42,684 nucleotides of DNA from JBBQXY01 sp051004815 (GTDB lineage: Bacteria > Chloroflexota > Ktedonobacteria > Ktedonobacterales > Ktedonobacteraceae): contig JBPCJY010000097.1 in NCBI GenBank assembly GCA_051004815.1, forward strand, positions 1 to 42,684, given 5' to 3'. Both the position numbers and the translations under genes were made by a program. The notes beneath the pieces are model-generated. The model ran no database searches. It saw only the letters and a list, made by a program, of their open reading frames with translations, and was not told the DNA's origin. Shown piece after piece: positions 24,825 through 34,061 of the stretch. Within the stretch, counting starts at the first letter, position 1. Each line of letters starts with the position of its first letter.

Positions 24825-25412
24825 ATGCAACAGCAACAACAACAGTTTGCCGACTTTGATCTGTTAGCCGTTTTCAGCGATGAGACGAAGGCAGAGGCAG
24901 CAGAGGCAAAACTTCATAAAGAGGGCTTTGGCGCGGACGAGGTCTTTCGCCTGGCCTCAAGCGTGGTGAAAAATGGCGAATTTCGTGAGCACGGCCCGAA
25001 TAGGGATCGCAGTGCAGTCTTCCTGCAAACAAGGCGTGCAAAGCCCAACCCGGTTCTGGTTATTCTGTTCGCCGTCATCTTTGGTCTGCTACTGGGCGGA
25101 CTACTGCTCGTGGCGCACTTTGCCGTTGCCGCCATACCGGAACCAACCTCTGCTATAGCCGGAGCGATTGTCGGTGTCATCCTGGGAGCTACGATAGGGC
25201 TACTGAGGCGTGGACGTGTGCAGGGTGCCATCGGACAGGATATGACGAAGGTAGCGGCCAATTCCGCTGGTAAAAAACCGTCACAGGAGGAACGTACCGT
25301 CGTTGCGGTGCGCTTCCCCGATACCGACAACATCACCCGCAAATCGCGAGCACGAGCTATTCTACTGACCACCGGAGGGAAGATCGACAGAAGCGTTGGC
25401 AGAGACGAATAG
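24825..25412 (+). CDS. Two-TM membrane protein with stress-type N-domain
   Basis: The 195-residue product starts at an ATG with AGGAG 8 nt upstream. After a Gln run, residues about 8-50 (DLLAVFSDETKAEAAEAKL, then GADEVFRLA) resemble the small N-terminal domain of YflT/general-stress-17M-type proteins. Two hydrophobic segments (about 76-99 and 108-129, the second Gly/Ala-rich: AIAGAIVGVILGATIGLL) form a membrane hairpin, and a basic tail follows. The role is unknown; association with the membrane in stress is inferred. It is downstream of dnaA but appears to have its own promoter. Confidence 0.72.
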   Translation: MQQQQQQFADFDLLAVFSDETKAEAAEAKLHKEGFGADEVFRLASSVVKNGEFREHGPNRDRSAVFLQTRRAKPNPVLVILFAVIFGLLLGGLLLVAHFAVAAIPEPTSAIAGAIVGVILGATIGLLRRGRVQGAIGQDMTKVAANSAGKKPSQEERTVVAVRFPDTDNITRKSRARAILLTTGGKIDRSVGRDE

Positions 25413-25516
25413 GACTCTTTTCTGCAAAGCTAGTAATCTATAGATGTCTCGTTTACAATAGAGGAAGAAAGTTCTTTATTACACATTCTACTGCTATTAT
25501 TCGGAGACAGCTAACA

Positions 25517-25825
25517 ATGCCAATGAATCATGTCGCGTACCCTGAGCAAGAGGTGGACACAGAGAAGCTCCTTCGCCTGCGTGCGAAGCTCCTCCCACCA
25601 TTTCGTGTTGTCCTGTTTGATGATGACTACAATGAGATGAACTACGTTATTTTCGTCCTGCTCCACGCCATCAACAACCTTTCCCAGCCAGAGGCCGAGC
25701 GCATCATGCTCACGGCCCATCTGATGGGAAGTGCTGTTGCTGCTGTCTGCCCCAAAGAGACGGCGGAATTTTACCAGGAGCGGCTAAGAAACTATGGTCT
25801 CACTGCTACCATCGAGCCTGAATAA
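25517..25825 (+). CDS. clpS: ClpS-family protease adaptor
   Basis: The 102-residue protein has the ClpS core: PPFRVVLFDDDYNEMNYVI (residues about 27-45), AHLMGSAVAAVCPKETAEFY and a C-terminal LTATIEPE. In other bacteria ClpS docks on ClpA or ClpC and delivers N-degron substrates to ClpP. The DD-x-N-x-x pocket segment and the AH-x-x-G helix are recognisable. The N-terminus of about 25 residues is the usual flexible arm that enters the ATPase. The ATG at 25517 has CGGAGA about 10 nt upstream. It stands alone, with a hairpin downstream at 25898. Confidence 0.88.
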   Translation: MPMNHVAYPEQEVDTEKLLRLRAKLLPPFRVVLFDDDYNEMNYVIFVLLHAINNLSQPEAERIMLTAHLMGSAVAAVCPKETAEFYQERLRNYGLTATIEPE

Positions 25826-25897
25826 GGGCGCAAATCGGTCTCAGTCGCCCTGGAACTTCTATTTGGCCTTCGCTCGCATCGTATCGTCTCGCGTCGT

Positions 25898-25937
25898 AAG
25901 GAACCCGGCACTCTTTCTATGTTGTGTCAGGTTCCTT
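25898..25937 (+). terminator. Probable terminator after clpS
   Basis: An 8-bp perfect stem AAGGAACC/GGTTCCTT (25898-25905 with 25930-25937), extended by GGCAC with GTGTC, is followed by CGTTATTTT. It lies about 70 nt past the clpS stop. The rest of the 25826-26211 gap shows no gene; it also holds the promoter at 26075. Confidence 0.55.
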
Positions 25938-26074
25938 CGTTATTTTCCCTCGTGATGCACGTTAACCTTGTGGCGTATTCTAAAGATAGCACAGCATAGT
26001 GGTTGAGTTTGGTGATTGAATGGCTGAGTGGTTTAAGTGCTAGAAATTACCGTTTTCATTGTGCGAATATGCCA

Positions 26075-26103
26075 TTGACTGCACTCGTTTTTGGATATAG
26101 AAT
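26075..26103 (+). promoter_or_regulatory. Promoter of universal stress protein gene
   Basis: TTGACT (26075-26080), a 17-bp spacer and TAGAAT (26098-26103) give 5 of 6 matches to each consensus half. It lies about 110 bp before the ATG at 26212. Confidence 0.55.
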
Positions 26104-26211
26104 CAATATAACCTGCGTGGAACGCATCGACGACGATCCGCTGAAAATGCTGAAAACTGAAGATTGCACTCATGATGCTGTTTATCATACTCCAGCAGGA
26201 GGGGAGAAATC

Positions 26212-26715
26212 ATGGTTCATCTATGGCGACCAAAAGCCAGGGAAGAGGCAGAAAGCACCAAAGTAGCTCCAGGGGTTGGGGCGACAGGCGATATTGCCGT
26301 TATCATTGACGGCAAAAAGCTTGATAACGAGTTAGTACGCCTGGCCTGTCTCATGGCAAAAAAAGCAAAACGAAAAGTTCACCTTGTACATGTTATTGAA
26401 GTCCCACGAACCCTACCGCTGAAAGCCGTGCTCACCAAAGAGTCAGATCGTGCTGATAAGTTATTGACGTCGGCACTGCTGATCGCGGAAGAGGCAGGCT
26501 GTGAAGCCGTCGCGGAAGTCGTGCAGGCCCGTGATGCTGGCACAGCCATCGTTGATGAAGCACGCGATCATGCCTGTGCGTTGATCCTGCTGGGACTGGT
26601 ACGCGATCCCACAAGACAACACAACGATTTAGGCAAGACCGTACCCTATGTACTTACCAATGCCCCTTGCCGTGTTTGGGTTGTCCAGGACCCAACGCAG
26701 AAAGAAGCTCCTTAA
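26212..26715 (+). CDS. Universal stress protein (UspA family)
   Basis: The 167-residue product shows the Usp alpha/beta fold: strand DIAVIIDGKKLD (about 27-38), KRKVHLVHVIEVPRTL (53-68), a long helix, VAEVVQARDAGTAIVDEA and the C-terminal DLGKTVPYVLTNAPCRVWVV. The ATP-binding G-x2-G-x9-G motif is only partly kept (GLVRDPTRQHNDLGKT), so nucleotide binding is uncertain. The first 25 residues are an extra charged N-terminus. The ATG at 26212 follows AGGAGGGG at about 8 nt. It has its own promoter and is a single gene, a cytoplasmic stress-response candidate. Confidence 0.85.
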   Translation: MVHLWRPKAREEAESTKVAPGVGATGDIAVIIDGKKLDNELVRLACLMAKKAKRKVHLVHVIEVPRTLPLKAVLTKESDRADKLLTSALLIAEEAGCEAVAEVVQARDAGTAIVDEARDHACALILLGLVRDPTRQHNDLGKTVPYVLTNAPCRVWVVQDPTQKEAP

Positions 26716-26814
26716 AACATTCTTAGCACAACCTTTCCACTGTTTATGCGCTAACTGCGTGAAATTTACCCTGTGAGCAAGCGTTCATGGGGCATTATGC
26801 GTTTCCCAAATCTG

Positions 26815-26842
26815 TTTTGATAAGGGTGAAATATGGTATAAT
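26815..26842 (+). promoter_or_regulatory. Extended -10 promoter before GAF gene
   Basis: TATAAT at 26837-26842 is preceded by TGG, an extended -10 (TG-n-TATAAT). A -35-like TTTTGA lies at 26815-26820 with 16 bp spacing. It is about 96 bp upstream of the GAF gene start. Confidence 0.5.
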
Positions 26843-26937
26843 TAGCATATATTGAAACTGGTCCTCCTAGATTCATCACTTATCGTAGCTGCTTTGCCTA
26901 ATGCACTTATTTTGCCTCTATGGAAAGGGTAGTTTAC

Positions 26938-27531
26938 ATGACAATACAATCTCACTCGTCCGGTTCTCCGAACCGTACCCATAAAGATTATTACAACGCT
27001 CTCTATCAGGTCGCATTGACCATCTCATCAAGCCTTGAGTTAGAGGAAGTCTTACAGAGTGTCGTCACAAGTATAACCGAGGCGATGCAGGTCAAAGCCT
27101 GTTCTCTACGCCTCCTTGATGAACGCACCGGGCGACTTCAAATGGGTGCGGTGTACGGCCTGAGCGGCGGCTATCTGGCGAAGGGGCCTGTCGAAGTGGG
27201 ACATAGCCCCCTCGATAGCGCGGCCCTCAAGGGTACGCCCGTCATCATACCAGATGTAAGCACTGACAGCCGTTTCCAGTATCAAGCGGCGGCCAAGCGT
27301 GAAGGTATTGTCTCCGTGCTGTGCGTTCCGCTCGAAGTTCACGGCAGTGCCATCGGAGTCATACGCGTCTACACCGGTGAACCTTGCACCTTCCATGAAG
27401 ACGACATTCAGTTTCTCACGGTGCTCGCCGGCTTAGCCGCACTGGCAATTGACAATGCCCGCCTCTACGATGGTCTTAAGCAGTCTTATGACGGCGTGAT
27501 GGACGTTCTGTGGGGCAGTGCCGCCCGTTAG
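26938..27531 (+). CDS. GAF domain protein
   Basis: The 197-residue product is essentially one GAF domain (about 25-180). It begins YYNALYQVALTISSSLELEEVL and contains ACSLRLLDERTGRLQMGAVYGL, SVLCVPLEVHGSAIGVIRVYT and the closing helix FLTVLAGLAALAIDNARLYDGL. GAF domains bind small ligands or sense redox; no ligand-specific Cys or His pattern is obvious. No output domain follows, so it probably works in trans or through protein contacts. The ATG at 26938 has AAAGGG about 8 nt upstream; an ATG 6 codons earlier lies within that site. It converges on the DUF711 gene with 27 nt between stops. Confidence 0.85.
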   Translation: MTIQSHSSGSPNRTHKDYYNALYQVALTISSSLELEEVLQSVVTSITEAMQVKACSLRLLDERTGRLQMGAVYGLSGGYLAKGPVEVGHSPLDSAALKGTPVIIPDVSTDSRFQYQAAAKREGIVSVLCVPLEVHGSAIGVIRVYTGEPCTFHEDDIQFLTVLAGLAALAIDNARLYDGLKQSYDGVMDVLWGSAAR

Positions 27532-27558
27532 TCCAAACAATATACCGACAAACATGAG

Positions 27559-28749
27559 TTACCTGACGAGTGTATTGGTCAAATAGGACGATGTAAACGT
27601 GGTACGTTCACCAACGCGTTTCCCTGGCACGGGAAAGAGCCGCGCTGACAATGGTTTGTTCAGGCGAGCCGCCAGGGTAGCAACATCCAGCAGCAGGTGA
27701 GCTATCTCCTCCACGGGAGTATCGCCCGCCAGTGGCACTGTATCCAGGCCGGTACCGCAAACGGCAGAGTAGAGCAGCAATTGATGCGCGTGTACGTTGC
27801 CCTCTTCCCAGCGACGCCCCAGCACGGCATCTTCCAATACCGGCAACATTAACCCACAATAGCCGCAGGTAGACAAAATAGAAACGGGAACCTTCAAAGC
27901 GGTGGTCAATGCCGCCGCCACTGCGACCGTACCCGGCGACCCAAAAGGCCCGTAGCCACATAGTTCCAGTGCCGTAATAATGCTATCTTCCCCTAGCGGT
28001 GCAGGCGATAGATCAATACCTCCATAGCGTATGCCACTGGCCCCGGCTAGCTCCTCGGCCAACATAACAATAGGCACAGCCTGCTGTAGGAGAGCCGTTC
28101 TCACCACCTCGCTAACCTGTTGCAGATGTAGGGGTGAAGCAGGAGTATCAGCTTGCAACGAGCGCAATGCTTCAACGACGATACCCGCTCCCTGGAGTCC
28201 AATGGACAAACTGGCCGGGCCACTGTGATACGCCGAAGGGAAAAAGGGGCTACCAGGTTGAACACAAGCTAACGCCGCAAAACGGAAATTACCAAATCCT
28301 TCCTCGGTCTCACGCGCCAACCGTTGCATCACTCGCGCCGTTGGCAAAGCGGCGGCGGACTGTACCCCGACGGTCGGCGTGGCAAGCTGAACGGTAGCAT
28401 TCATTGCGCTAGTCGCGGCCAGCCAATCGGCTATTTCGTCTATCCGCTCCAAAGGAAAGCCTGGACGAAGCGTTTGGGCCGTTCCCAACGAACAGAAGCT
28501 TATGTTGACCTCATCGAGCATGCGCTGCAACTCCTGTACATAGGCGAGCAAATCTTTTGCCGCCCAGTCCACCAGGTCATCAAACACTGATCGCGTCGAG
28601 ATGCGTACCGTCTGCACCTCATAGCCTGCTTCTGTGAAACGATTGCTCGCCTTCCGTAATAGCGCGGCAGCCGCTGTGATAGCTGTGGCTGTAAGCGGAT
28701 GCGCCTCCTCAATCCCTATGGTGATCGTGCGTATCGGTGGGGTAGACAT
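27559..28749 (-). CDS. DUF711 (UPF0210) family protein
   Basis: The 396-residue protein fits DUF711/UPF0210, with the marked YGGIDLSPAPLGEDSIITALE segment and FGSPGTVAVAAALTTALK. Members are cytoplasmic and of unknown activity, sharing a fold with glycyl-radical/pyruvate formate-lyase-type enzymes without evidence for that chemistry here. A CGYCGLMLP motif near 315 could bind metal. The chosen ATG at 28749 begins MSTPPIRTITIGIEEA, matching family starts; longer in-frame upstream sequence is low-complexity. GAGG lies about 9 nt upstream. It is divergent from the nuclease-helicase gene. Confidence 0.83.
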   Translation of the reverse strand: MSTPPIRTITIGIEEAHPLTATAITAAAALLRKASNRFTEAGYEVQTVRISTRSVFDDLVDWAAKDLLAYVQELQRMLDEVNISFCSLGTAQTLRPGFPLERIDEIADWLAATSAMNATVQLATPTVGVQSAAALPTARVMQRLARETEEGFGNFRFAALACVQPGSPFFPSAYHSGPASLSIGLQGAGIVVEALRSLQADTPASPLHLQQVSEVVRTALLQQAVPIVMLAEELAGASGIRYGGIDLSPAPLGEDSIITALELCGYGPFGSPGTVAVAAALTTALKVPVSILSTCGYCGLMLPVLEDAVLGRRWEEGNVHAHQLLLYSAVCGTGLDTVPLAGDTPVEEIAHLLLDVATLAARLNKPLSARLFPVPGKRVGERTTFTSSYLTNTLVR

Positions 28750-28919
28750 AGTGTGAACCTCGTTTCTTTTCAATGTGTTGTATGCATTATATATGATAGA
28801 TGCGTTTGCGGCGCACTCTTGCGCTCCCACTTGCTTGACACCCATCCCCTATTCCATTACAATCGCAATACAAGAAAACCGCACAAGAGCCGCTAATCAG
28901 TACCAGGAAGGGATCGCCG

Positions 28920-31900
28920 ATGGTCATCAGCGAGGGGCAACTACTCGGTAACTATCGCCTTAAGAAAGAGTGTTTCCAGTGTGCCCTTGATCCACAGCGA
29001 GAACCATGTGCTGTCCCGGAGCTTGAAGGACGCCTGCTCGGTGCTTACGAGCGCGTTATCAACGGCGCAAAGACGCCGATCATTGGACTGATGAGCGACA
29101 ACATGGGGCGAGTCGATGTGCATCTCAGCGACTACTACCAGAAGTTTGTGCGCGAGTTACAAGAGCGCGGCCCCGCCATCCGTGGCTTACCGATCACGTT
29201 CTACCACCTACCACAGCCACCAGCCACGGCAGAATATAAGGGTCAAACTCGACTCGTTTTTCAGGCGAATTCTTACACGCTAGCGGTGTTGGAACCTGAT
29301 ATTTTGCTCAACATTACCGACCTGAGCCAGGCCGATTATTGTTCGCGTCAATATCTCCTGAATCGCCTGGTTACTTCTCCACCTAATGCCGCCACCATTC
29401 GCGGGAACCTGATACACTATTGTTTCAAAGAACTGCTCAAAGCACATAACCTGCCCGATGACGCACAAGAAGATAAGACTCCCTTAGCAACCTTACAACA
29501 TCATCTCACGAAAACGCTGCAACAGAATACCATCGATCTGGCATTGGCAAATGTCTCAATCGAAGCCATGCACGAGGACGTTCAGCCGCACCTCGAAAAC
29601 CTGGCGGCGTGGTATCAGGAGCAACACGCTACCTTATGGGACTTGTTCACCAAGGGCAAGCGGTCGCCGTCCCATGAAGCAAAAACATCGCGTGGTGAAA
29701 GTGAGGTCAGCGCGGAAACATTTCTGCTCGCCCCCGAAATTGGCCTCAAAGGCCGTCTTGACCTCTACTGGCAGCAAATGAGCCGCCAACGCCTGTTGGA
29801 ATTGAAAACGGGCGGTGCCAAAGGCGATGTACCCAAATCGGGCCACCGAAGACAAGTCAATGGCTACAGCGCACTCTTAACGGTACGCCGCAACAAGATG
29901 GAGAAAGCGGAAGCTATTTTACTGTACAGTGGAACACCAGCCCAGGCACAAAGTTGTCCCATTCCATTTACGATTCGCGAACTGCAAAGGGTTGTTGAGA
30001 CACGCAACATCCTCGTGCTCAGTCACATCAGCGGCGTGCCATCCGCACCGCCCGGACCATCCCGTTGCACAAAATGTACCTTGCTCAATACGTGTACCAC
30101 CGTCTCGTCAATGCTCAAGTGGCAAGCTCCAGAGCCAGCGAAAGACGAGCCAGCCCATTTTCAGTCAGCACCCGCACTACAGCTAGAGCAAGACATCGCG
30201 GCCAGCCTCTTGCCCACAGTCTATAGCGAGGCGGATCGTGCCTTTTTCGCCAAATATTATGACTTGCTACGTATCGAAGGCATCGAAAGCGAACGGTTAC
30301 AGGCCCTGCTCTGGAAATCCTCGCCCACGGAGCGCGAGGAACGAGGTACAGCCATACTCGGCTTAACTCCCATGGGGGAAGCAGAGTCAAAGGGACAGGG
30401 TGAATGGTGGCAAACATTTAGCTGCAATAACACCTCTGAGCTGCGCGAGGGCGACGAAATTCTGTTGAGCGACGGTGATCCCATCCAGGGTATGGTCGTG
30501 ACCGGAACCATTCTCAAAATCAGTACGCGTGCAGTGACGGTGTGGACGCCCGAACTGATAGACAACCCTGCATTGATTGATCGCAATGAGAACAACCTGG
30601 TGCATGCACGCACGCTTAAAAACCTGCTGCGTTGGCTCGATGCCGATGAACACCTGCGGCGGCTTGTGCTGGGCAGCATACGTCCGCGTTTCAGTACCGT
30701 AAGCCCCCCAAAGCCAACCAACTCCAGGTTCAACGCGGCGCAGCATCTCGCGGTTGAGAAAGCGTTACAAATGCAGGACTACCTGCTGATCCAGGGACCG
30801 CCCGGCACCGGCAAAACCAGCGTCATTGCCGAGATCGTGCAACGCTTATGTGCGCAGGGGCAGCGCATTATGCTGGCTGCCTTCACCAACCAAGCCGTCG
30901 ATAATATGCTGCGCCGACTCGACGCCGAAGGGTTTTCCGACTATGTGCGCCTGGGACATGACCGCAGCGTGCATGCCGATGTACAAAAACATCTGCTTAA
31001 AAATTTGCTGGAACTACAACCGGATGTGCCAGGACAAGAGCCAGCAGAAGTTGCCCCCCCATCGCCAACCGTTGGCGAGATACTACACAACGGACAGGTC
31101 GTTGCCTCAACTACAGCCACCTGGTCGTCCGAAAAATATGCCGCACCCGCCCTGCATGGTCGTGCGGATCATGCCGCCCAACTTCCACTACAGTTCGACG
31201 TTGCAATCATTGACGAGGCCAGCCAGCTCACCGTGCCAGCCATTCTCGGTGCGCTGCGCCTGGCAAAACGCTTTATCCTCGTGGGCGACGACAAACAATT
31301 GCCGCCACTCGTGCTGAGCAAAGAGGCGGCGGAACAAGGGCTGTCCGCTTCGCTCTTTAGCTTCTTAAAACAATGCGACGATGACTATACGAAAGATAAT
31401 GCAGGTGGGGAAAGTGCCTGCGTCTCATTACAAGTGCAGCACCGCATGAACAAGTGGATCTCCAACTACTCTTCAAAGGTCTTTTACCAGGATTGGCTCG
31501 TACCTTCACCTAAAGTGGCCGATCTGGTACTGACGGTGAAACCAGCAATTCCGCAGGTATTGGCTGAATTACCCGCCATTACAAAAGCTATCGAACCCAG
31601 GCACCCATTGGTTTTTCTGGATGTGCGCCCACAGGAAGAGCTGCGACCGCTTCATAATGGAAATGCGAAGAGCAATGATAGCGAAGCACATGCTATACGT
31701 ACTGTTGTGCAAGGGCTGCTGGCACGCGGCATACAAGAGGAAGATATCGGTATTATCGCGCCGTTTCGCGCCCAGGTTGCTAATGTGCGTCGTCACCTTT
31801 TTGGCAGTGACGAGGCCAGTGGTTGGCAAGGCATCCCACCCGAAACACCCATGCTCATTGATACTGTTGATAGATTCCAGGGCGGTGAGCGCACGGTCAT

Positions 31901-32114
31901 CATCATGTCGTTTACGATAGCTCAACCACCGAGCACAACCAGCCTATTACACACGTTCCTGACCAACCCTAATCGGCTGAACGTGGCTCTCACCCGTGCC
32001 AAGCGCAAGCTCATCCTGGTTGGTTGTGTACCTGCCCTGGAAAGTTTACCCTACTTTGACCGCTTACTTGCCTATTGCAGCAGCATGAAGACGATGATCC
32101 CCTATAATTATTAA
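28920..32114 (+). CDS. Dna2-like nuclease-helicase with Fe-S cysteines
   Basis: The 1064-residue protein joins a PD-(D/E)XK nuclease to an SF1 helicase. The nuclease (about 130-400) has D281 (KGRLDLYW), E294 and K296 (LELKTGG), framed by four cysteines, C141 and C383/C386/C392 (RCTKCTLLNTC), the pattern of a 4Fe-4S nuclease like Dna2, Cas4 and AddB. The helicase has Walker A GPPGTGKT (626-633), DEAS, GDDKQLPP, VQHRMN, VDRFQGGERTVI and LNVALTRAKRKL. It probably processes DNA ends or flaps in repair or recombination. It is not next to CRISPR or other defence genes. The ATG at 28920 follows GGAAGGG at 8 nt. It ends 4 nt from the convergent phosphatase gene. Domain residues look intact. Confidence 0.88.
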   Translation: MVISEGQLLGNYRLKKECFQCALDPQREPCAVPELEGRLLGAYERVINGAKTPIIGLMSDNMGRVDVHLSDYYQKFVRELQERGPAIRGLPITFYHLPQPPATAEYKGQTRLVFQANSYTLAVLEPDILLNITDLSQADYCSRQYLLNRLVTSPPNAATIRGNLIHYCFKELLKAHNLPDDAQEDKTPLATLQHHLTKTLQQNTIDLALANVSIEAMHEDVQPHLENLAAWYQEQHATLWDLFTKGKRSPSHEAKTSRGESEVSAETFLLAPEIGLKGRLDLYWQQMSRQRLLELKTGGAKGDVPKSGHRRQVNGYSALLTVRRNKMEKAEAILLYSGTPAQAQSCPIPFTIRELQRVVETRNILVLSHISGVPSAPPGPSRCTKCTLLNTCTTVSSMLKWQAPEPAKDEPAHFQSAPALQLEQDIAASLLPTVYSEADRAFFAKYYDLLRIEGIESERLQALLWKSSPTEREERGTAILGLTPMGEAESKGQGEWWQTFSCNNTSELREGDEILLSDGDPIQGMVVTGTILKISTRAVTVWTPELIDNPALIDRNENNLVHARTLKNLLRWLDADEHLRRLVLGSIRPRFSTVSPPKPTNSRFNAAQHLAVEKALQMQDYLLIQGPPGTGKTSVIAEIVQRLCAQGQRIMLAAFTNQAVDNMLRRLDAEGFSDYVRLGHDRSVHADVQKHLLKNLLELQPDVPGQEPAEVAPPSPTVGEILHNGQVVASTTATWSSEKYAAPALHGRADHAAQLPLQFDVAIIDEASQLTVPAILGALRLAKRFILVGDDKQLPPLVLSKEAAEQGLSASLFSFLKQCDDDYTKDNAGGESACVSLQVQHRMNKWISNYSSKVFYQDWLVPSPKVADLVLTVKPAIPQVLAELPAITKAIEPRHPLVFLDVRPQEELRPLHNGNAKSNDSEAHAIRTVVQGLLARGIQEEDIGIIAPFRAQVANVRRHLFGSDEASGWQGIPPETPMLIDTVDRFQGGERTVIIMSFTIAQPPSTTSLLHTFLTNPNRLNVALTRAKRKLILVGCVPALESLPYFDRLLAYCSSMKTMIPYNY

Positions 32115-32118
32115 ACAA

Positions 32119-32790
32119 TCATACCTGCGATACCTCTGGCAACATCGCCCACTTATGCAGCGAAGATAAAAAATCAGATTGCTTGCTAGCACCTAACATG
32201 GAATAACAAACATGCTCTAAAGCAGTTTGTCCGCCGCCTTGGGTGTGCAATCCCTGCACAATACAATCAGCAGCGTGTTTCAGGTTCAACATAATACGAA
32301 ACGGCTTCTCGGCCTCATGATAGTGGTTACGAAATTGATCGACGCCTAGCCCTGATAACACTAAAATGGAGCGGACGCCAGCAGTGATACCGGCACGTAC
32401 ATCGGTCATGCTATCGCCAATAAAAAGCGCATCATTTAAATCCACGCCTAGCTCATCACGAGCACGCAACAACATGCCTGGGCGCGGCTTGCGACAAGCA
32501 CACTGTTCATCTTTACCGTGTGGGCAATAATAGACATGCTCTATCATCCCACCAACCTCCGCGATAGAGGCAACCATGCGGCGATGGATATCATCAACGG
32601 TATCGCTTGCTATATACCCACGAGCGATCGCCGCTTGATTCGTACACACAATAATGCGGTACCCCGCCCGCGTCAATTTGGCAACCGCTTCCCGTGAACC
32701 CGTTAAAAAGCGAAATTCCTGCCAACTTTTAACGTAGTCACTGCGGTTCTCATTAATCACTCCATCCCGATCAAGAAATATTGTAGTCAA
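32119..32790 (-). CDS. gmhB: HAD phosphatase, GmhB-like
   Basis: The 223-residue protein has HAD motif I FLDRDGVIN (5-13), motif II in IIVCTNQAAIARG, a Cys/His zinc loop YYCPHGKDEQCACRKPRPGM as in D-glycero-D-manno-heptose-1,7-bisphosphate 7-phosphatase and motif IV in FIGDSMTDVRAG. GmhB makes heptose precursors; no other heptose genes are here, so it may act on another sugar bisphosphate or a nucleotide-linked pathway. About 40 residues beyond the usual end are unassigned. The start is TTG at 32790 (TTG-ACT-ACA) with AGAGGTG upstream. It converges on the nuclease-helicase gene with 4 nt between. Confidence 0.78.
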   Translation of the reverse strand: MTTIFLDRDGVINENRSDYVKSWQEFRFLTGSREAVAKLTRAGYRIIVCTNQAAIARGYIASDTVDDIHRRMVASIAEVGGMIEHVYYCPHGKDEQCACRKPRPGMLLRARDELGVDLNDALFIGDSMTDVRAGITAGVRSILVLSGLGVDQFRNHYHEAEKPFRIMLNLKHAADCIVQGLHTQGGGQTALEHVCYSMLGASKQSDFLSSLHKWAMLPEVSQV

Positions 32791-32951
32791 TACGACACCT
32801 CTATTTAATTTGGGGACGCGAGGAACATCGTTTCTCTATCTCCATAGTATACAGTATCTGCTGCAAACGTGTTAGTATCTTCGCCTTTATAGGCCATGTC
32901 ATAGATATACTACTCCCTTGTTAAATCGCAGTTATGAGGGGGCTATGAGTT

Positions 32952-32992
32952 AGGTTGAGATATCTCAATATACTGGTGAGATATCTTAACCT
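32952..32992. promoter_or_regulatory. Operator-like inverted repeat upstream of rbsK
   Basis: Arms of 15 bp (32952-32966 and 32978-32992) match at 14 positions; each arm contains the palindrome AGATATCT. The centre-to-centre distance is 26 bp. Lying 86-126 bp before rbsK with no other gene on that strand, it is a good candidate for a repressor site or a hairpin controlling the ribokinase/nucleosidase pair. Confidence 0.5.
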
Positions 32993-33077
32993 GCGTTCCT
33001 GCTACTACGAGGGTTGCGTTAGAGCAGTGCTATATCGTATGCTTCCTGAGAACAGTTGGGAAAGCAGGAAACTTTCG

Positions 33078-34061
33078 ATGGCGCAGAGTAACATTCTCGT
33101 TGTTGGTAGCCTCAACATGGACCAGGTGGTACGGGTGTCACGCGTTCCTGTCTTAGGGGAAACGCTGTTGGGGGCAGGCTCACTGCAACTCATCCCCGGC
33201 GGCAAAGGAGCCAATCAGGCGGTAGCCATGGCTCGCCTGGGGGCGACGGTTGCCATGGCTGGGCGAGTAGGCAGCGATCCCTTTGGGGAGCAACTCCTGC
33301 AAGCACTGCAAGCAGACCATATTGACACGAGCTTGCTGCTTGTTGACCCGCTAGAAGCCAGCGGCACCGCCTTTATCTTCCTCACCGCCGAGGGAGATAA
33401 TGCCATTGTCGTAGCTTCCGGTGCCAATATGCGCGTGGGAGCAGACGCCGCCCAGAACACAAACATCGCCAAAGCTATTGCCCAGGCACAGGCGGTCGTG
33501 CTGCAACTGGAAATTCCACTGCAAACAGTGCTTTCAGTGACTTCTCTCGCCTATCAAGCAGGGGTACCAGTAGTGCTAAACCTCGCACCTGCACAACCGT
33601 TGCCCGAAGATATCCTTCATCAACTGCATGTCCTGGTAGTCAACGAGAATGAAGCCAGTTTGTTGAGCGGACAGCGCGTTGCCTCGCTGGAGGATGCACG
33701 CATCGTTGGCACTGTGCTACACGAGCGCGGCATAACCAATGTCGTCATTACCCTTGGTGCGCAAGGAGCTATCCTTGTCACAAACGATAACCACGGCAAG
33801 TCATGCGTTATCCATCAAACAGCACCCAGGGTTCAGGTCGTCGATACCACTGCCGCGGGCGATTGCTTTGTAGGAGCATTAACGGTGGCTTTAATGGAGG
33901 GTCAGACTACTGAGGATGCTCTGCGCTTCGCGGTATATGCCAGCGCATTGAAAGTGACCCGATTAGGGGCGCAATCCGGCTTACCGACCCGCGCCGAAGT
34001 CAACGCCTTCTCAGGCACTGAGGAATCAAAAAGAGGTAGCGATGCGACGAATTATCCTTGA
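33078..34061 (+). CDS. rbsK: Ribokinase
   Basis: The 327-residue protein is a PfkB-family ribokinase that phosphorylates D-ribose to ribose-5-phosphate. Visible are VVGSLNMDQVVRV, the signature GGKGANQAVAMARLGA, ADHIDTSLL, NENEASLLSG and the catalytic segment VVDTTAAGDCFVGAL with the base Asp in AAGD. The ATG at 33078 has GCAGGAAA about 8 nt upstream; the frame extends 41 codons farther but without family similarity and across the operator-like repeat. Its 3' end overlaps the nucleoside hydrolase by 20 nt, so translation is probably coupled and the pair funnels nucleoside-derived ribose into the pentose-phosphate pathway. Confidence 0.9.
   Translation: MAQSNILVVGSLNMDQVVRVSRVPVLGETLLGAGSLQLIPGGKGANQAVAMARLGATVAMAGRVGSDPFGEQLLQALQADHIDTSLLLVDPLEASGTAFIFLTAEGDNAIVVASGANMRVGADAAQNTNIAKAIAQAQAVVLQLEIPLQTVLSVTSLAYQAGVPVVLNLAPAQPLPEDILHQLHVLVVNENEASLLSGQRVASLEDARIVGTVLHERGITNVVITLGAQGAILVTNDNHGKSCVIHQTAPRVQVVDTTAAGDCFVGALTVALMEGQTTEDALRFAVYASALKVTRLGAQSGLPTRAEVNAFSGTEESKRGSDATNYP

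Noticed and set aside
26018..26050. tRNA-like 5' half (TGGCTGAGTGGTTTAAG, like Ser/Leu tRNA D-arms)
   Set aside because: No matching anticodon stem, T-arm (GGTTCGA) or acceptor pairing follows in the next 90 nt.
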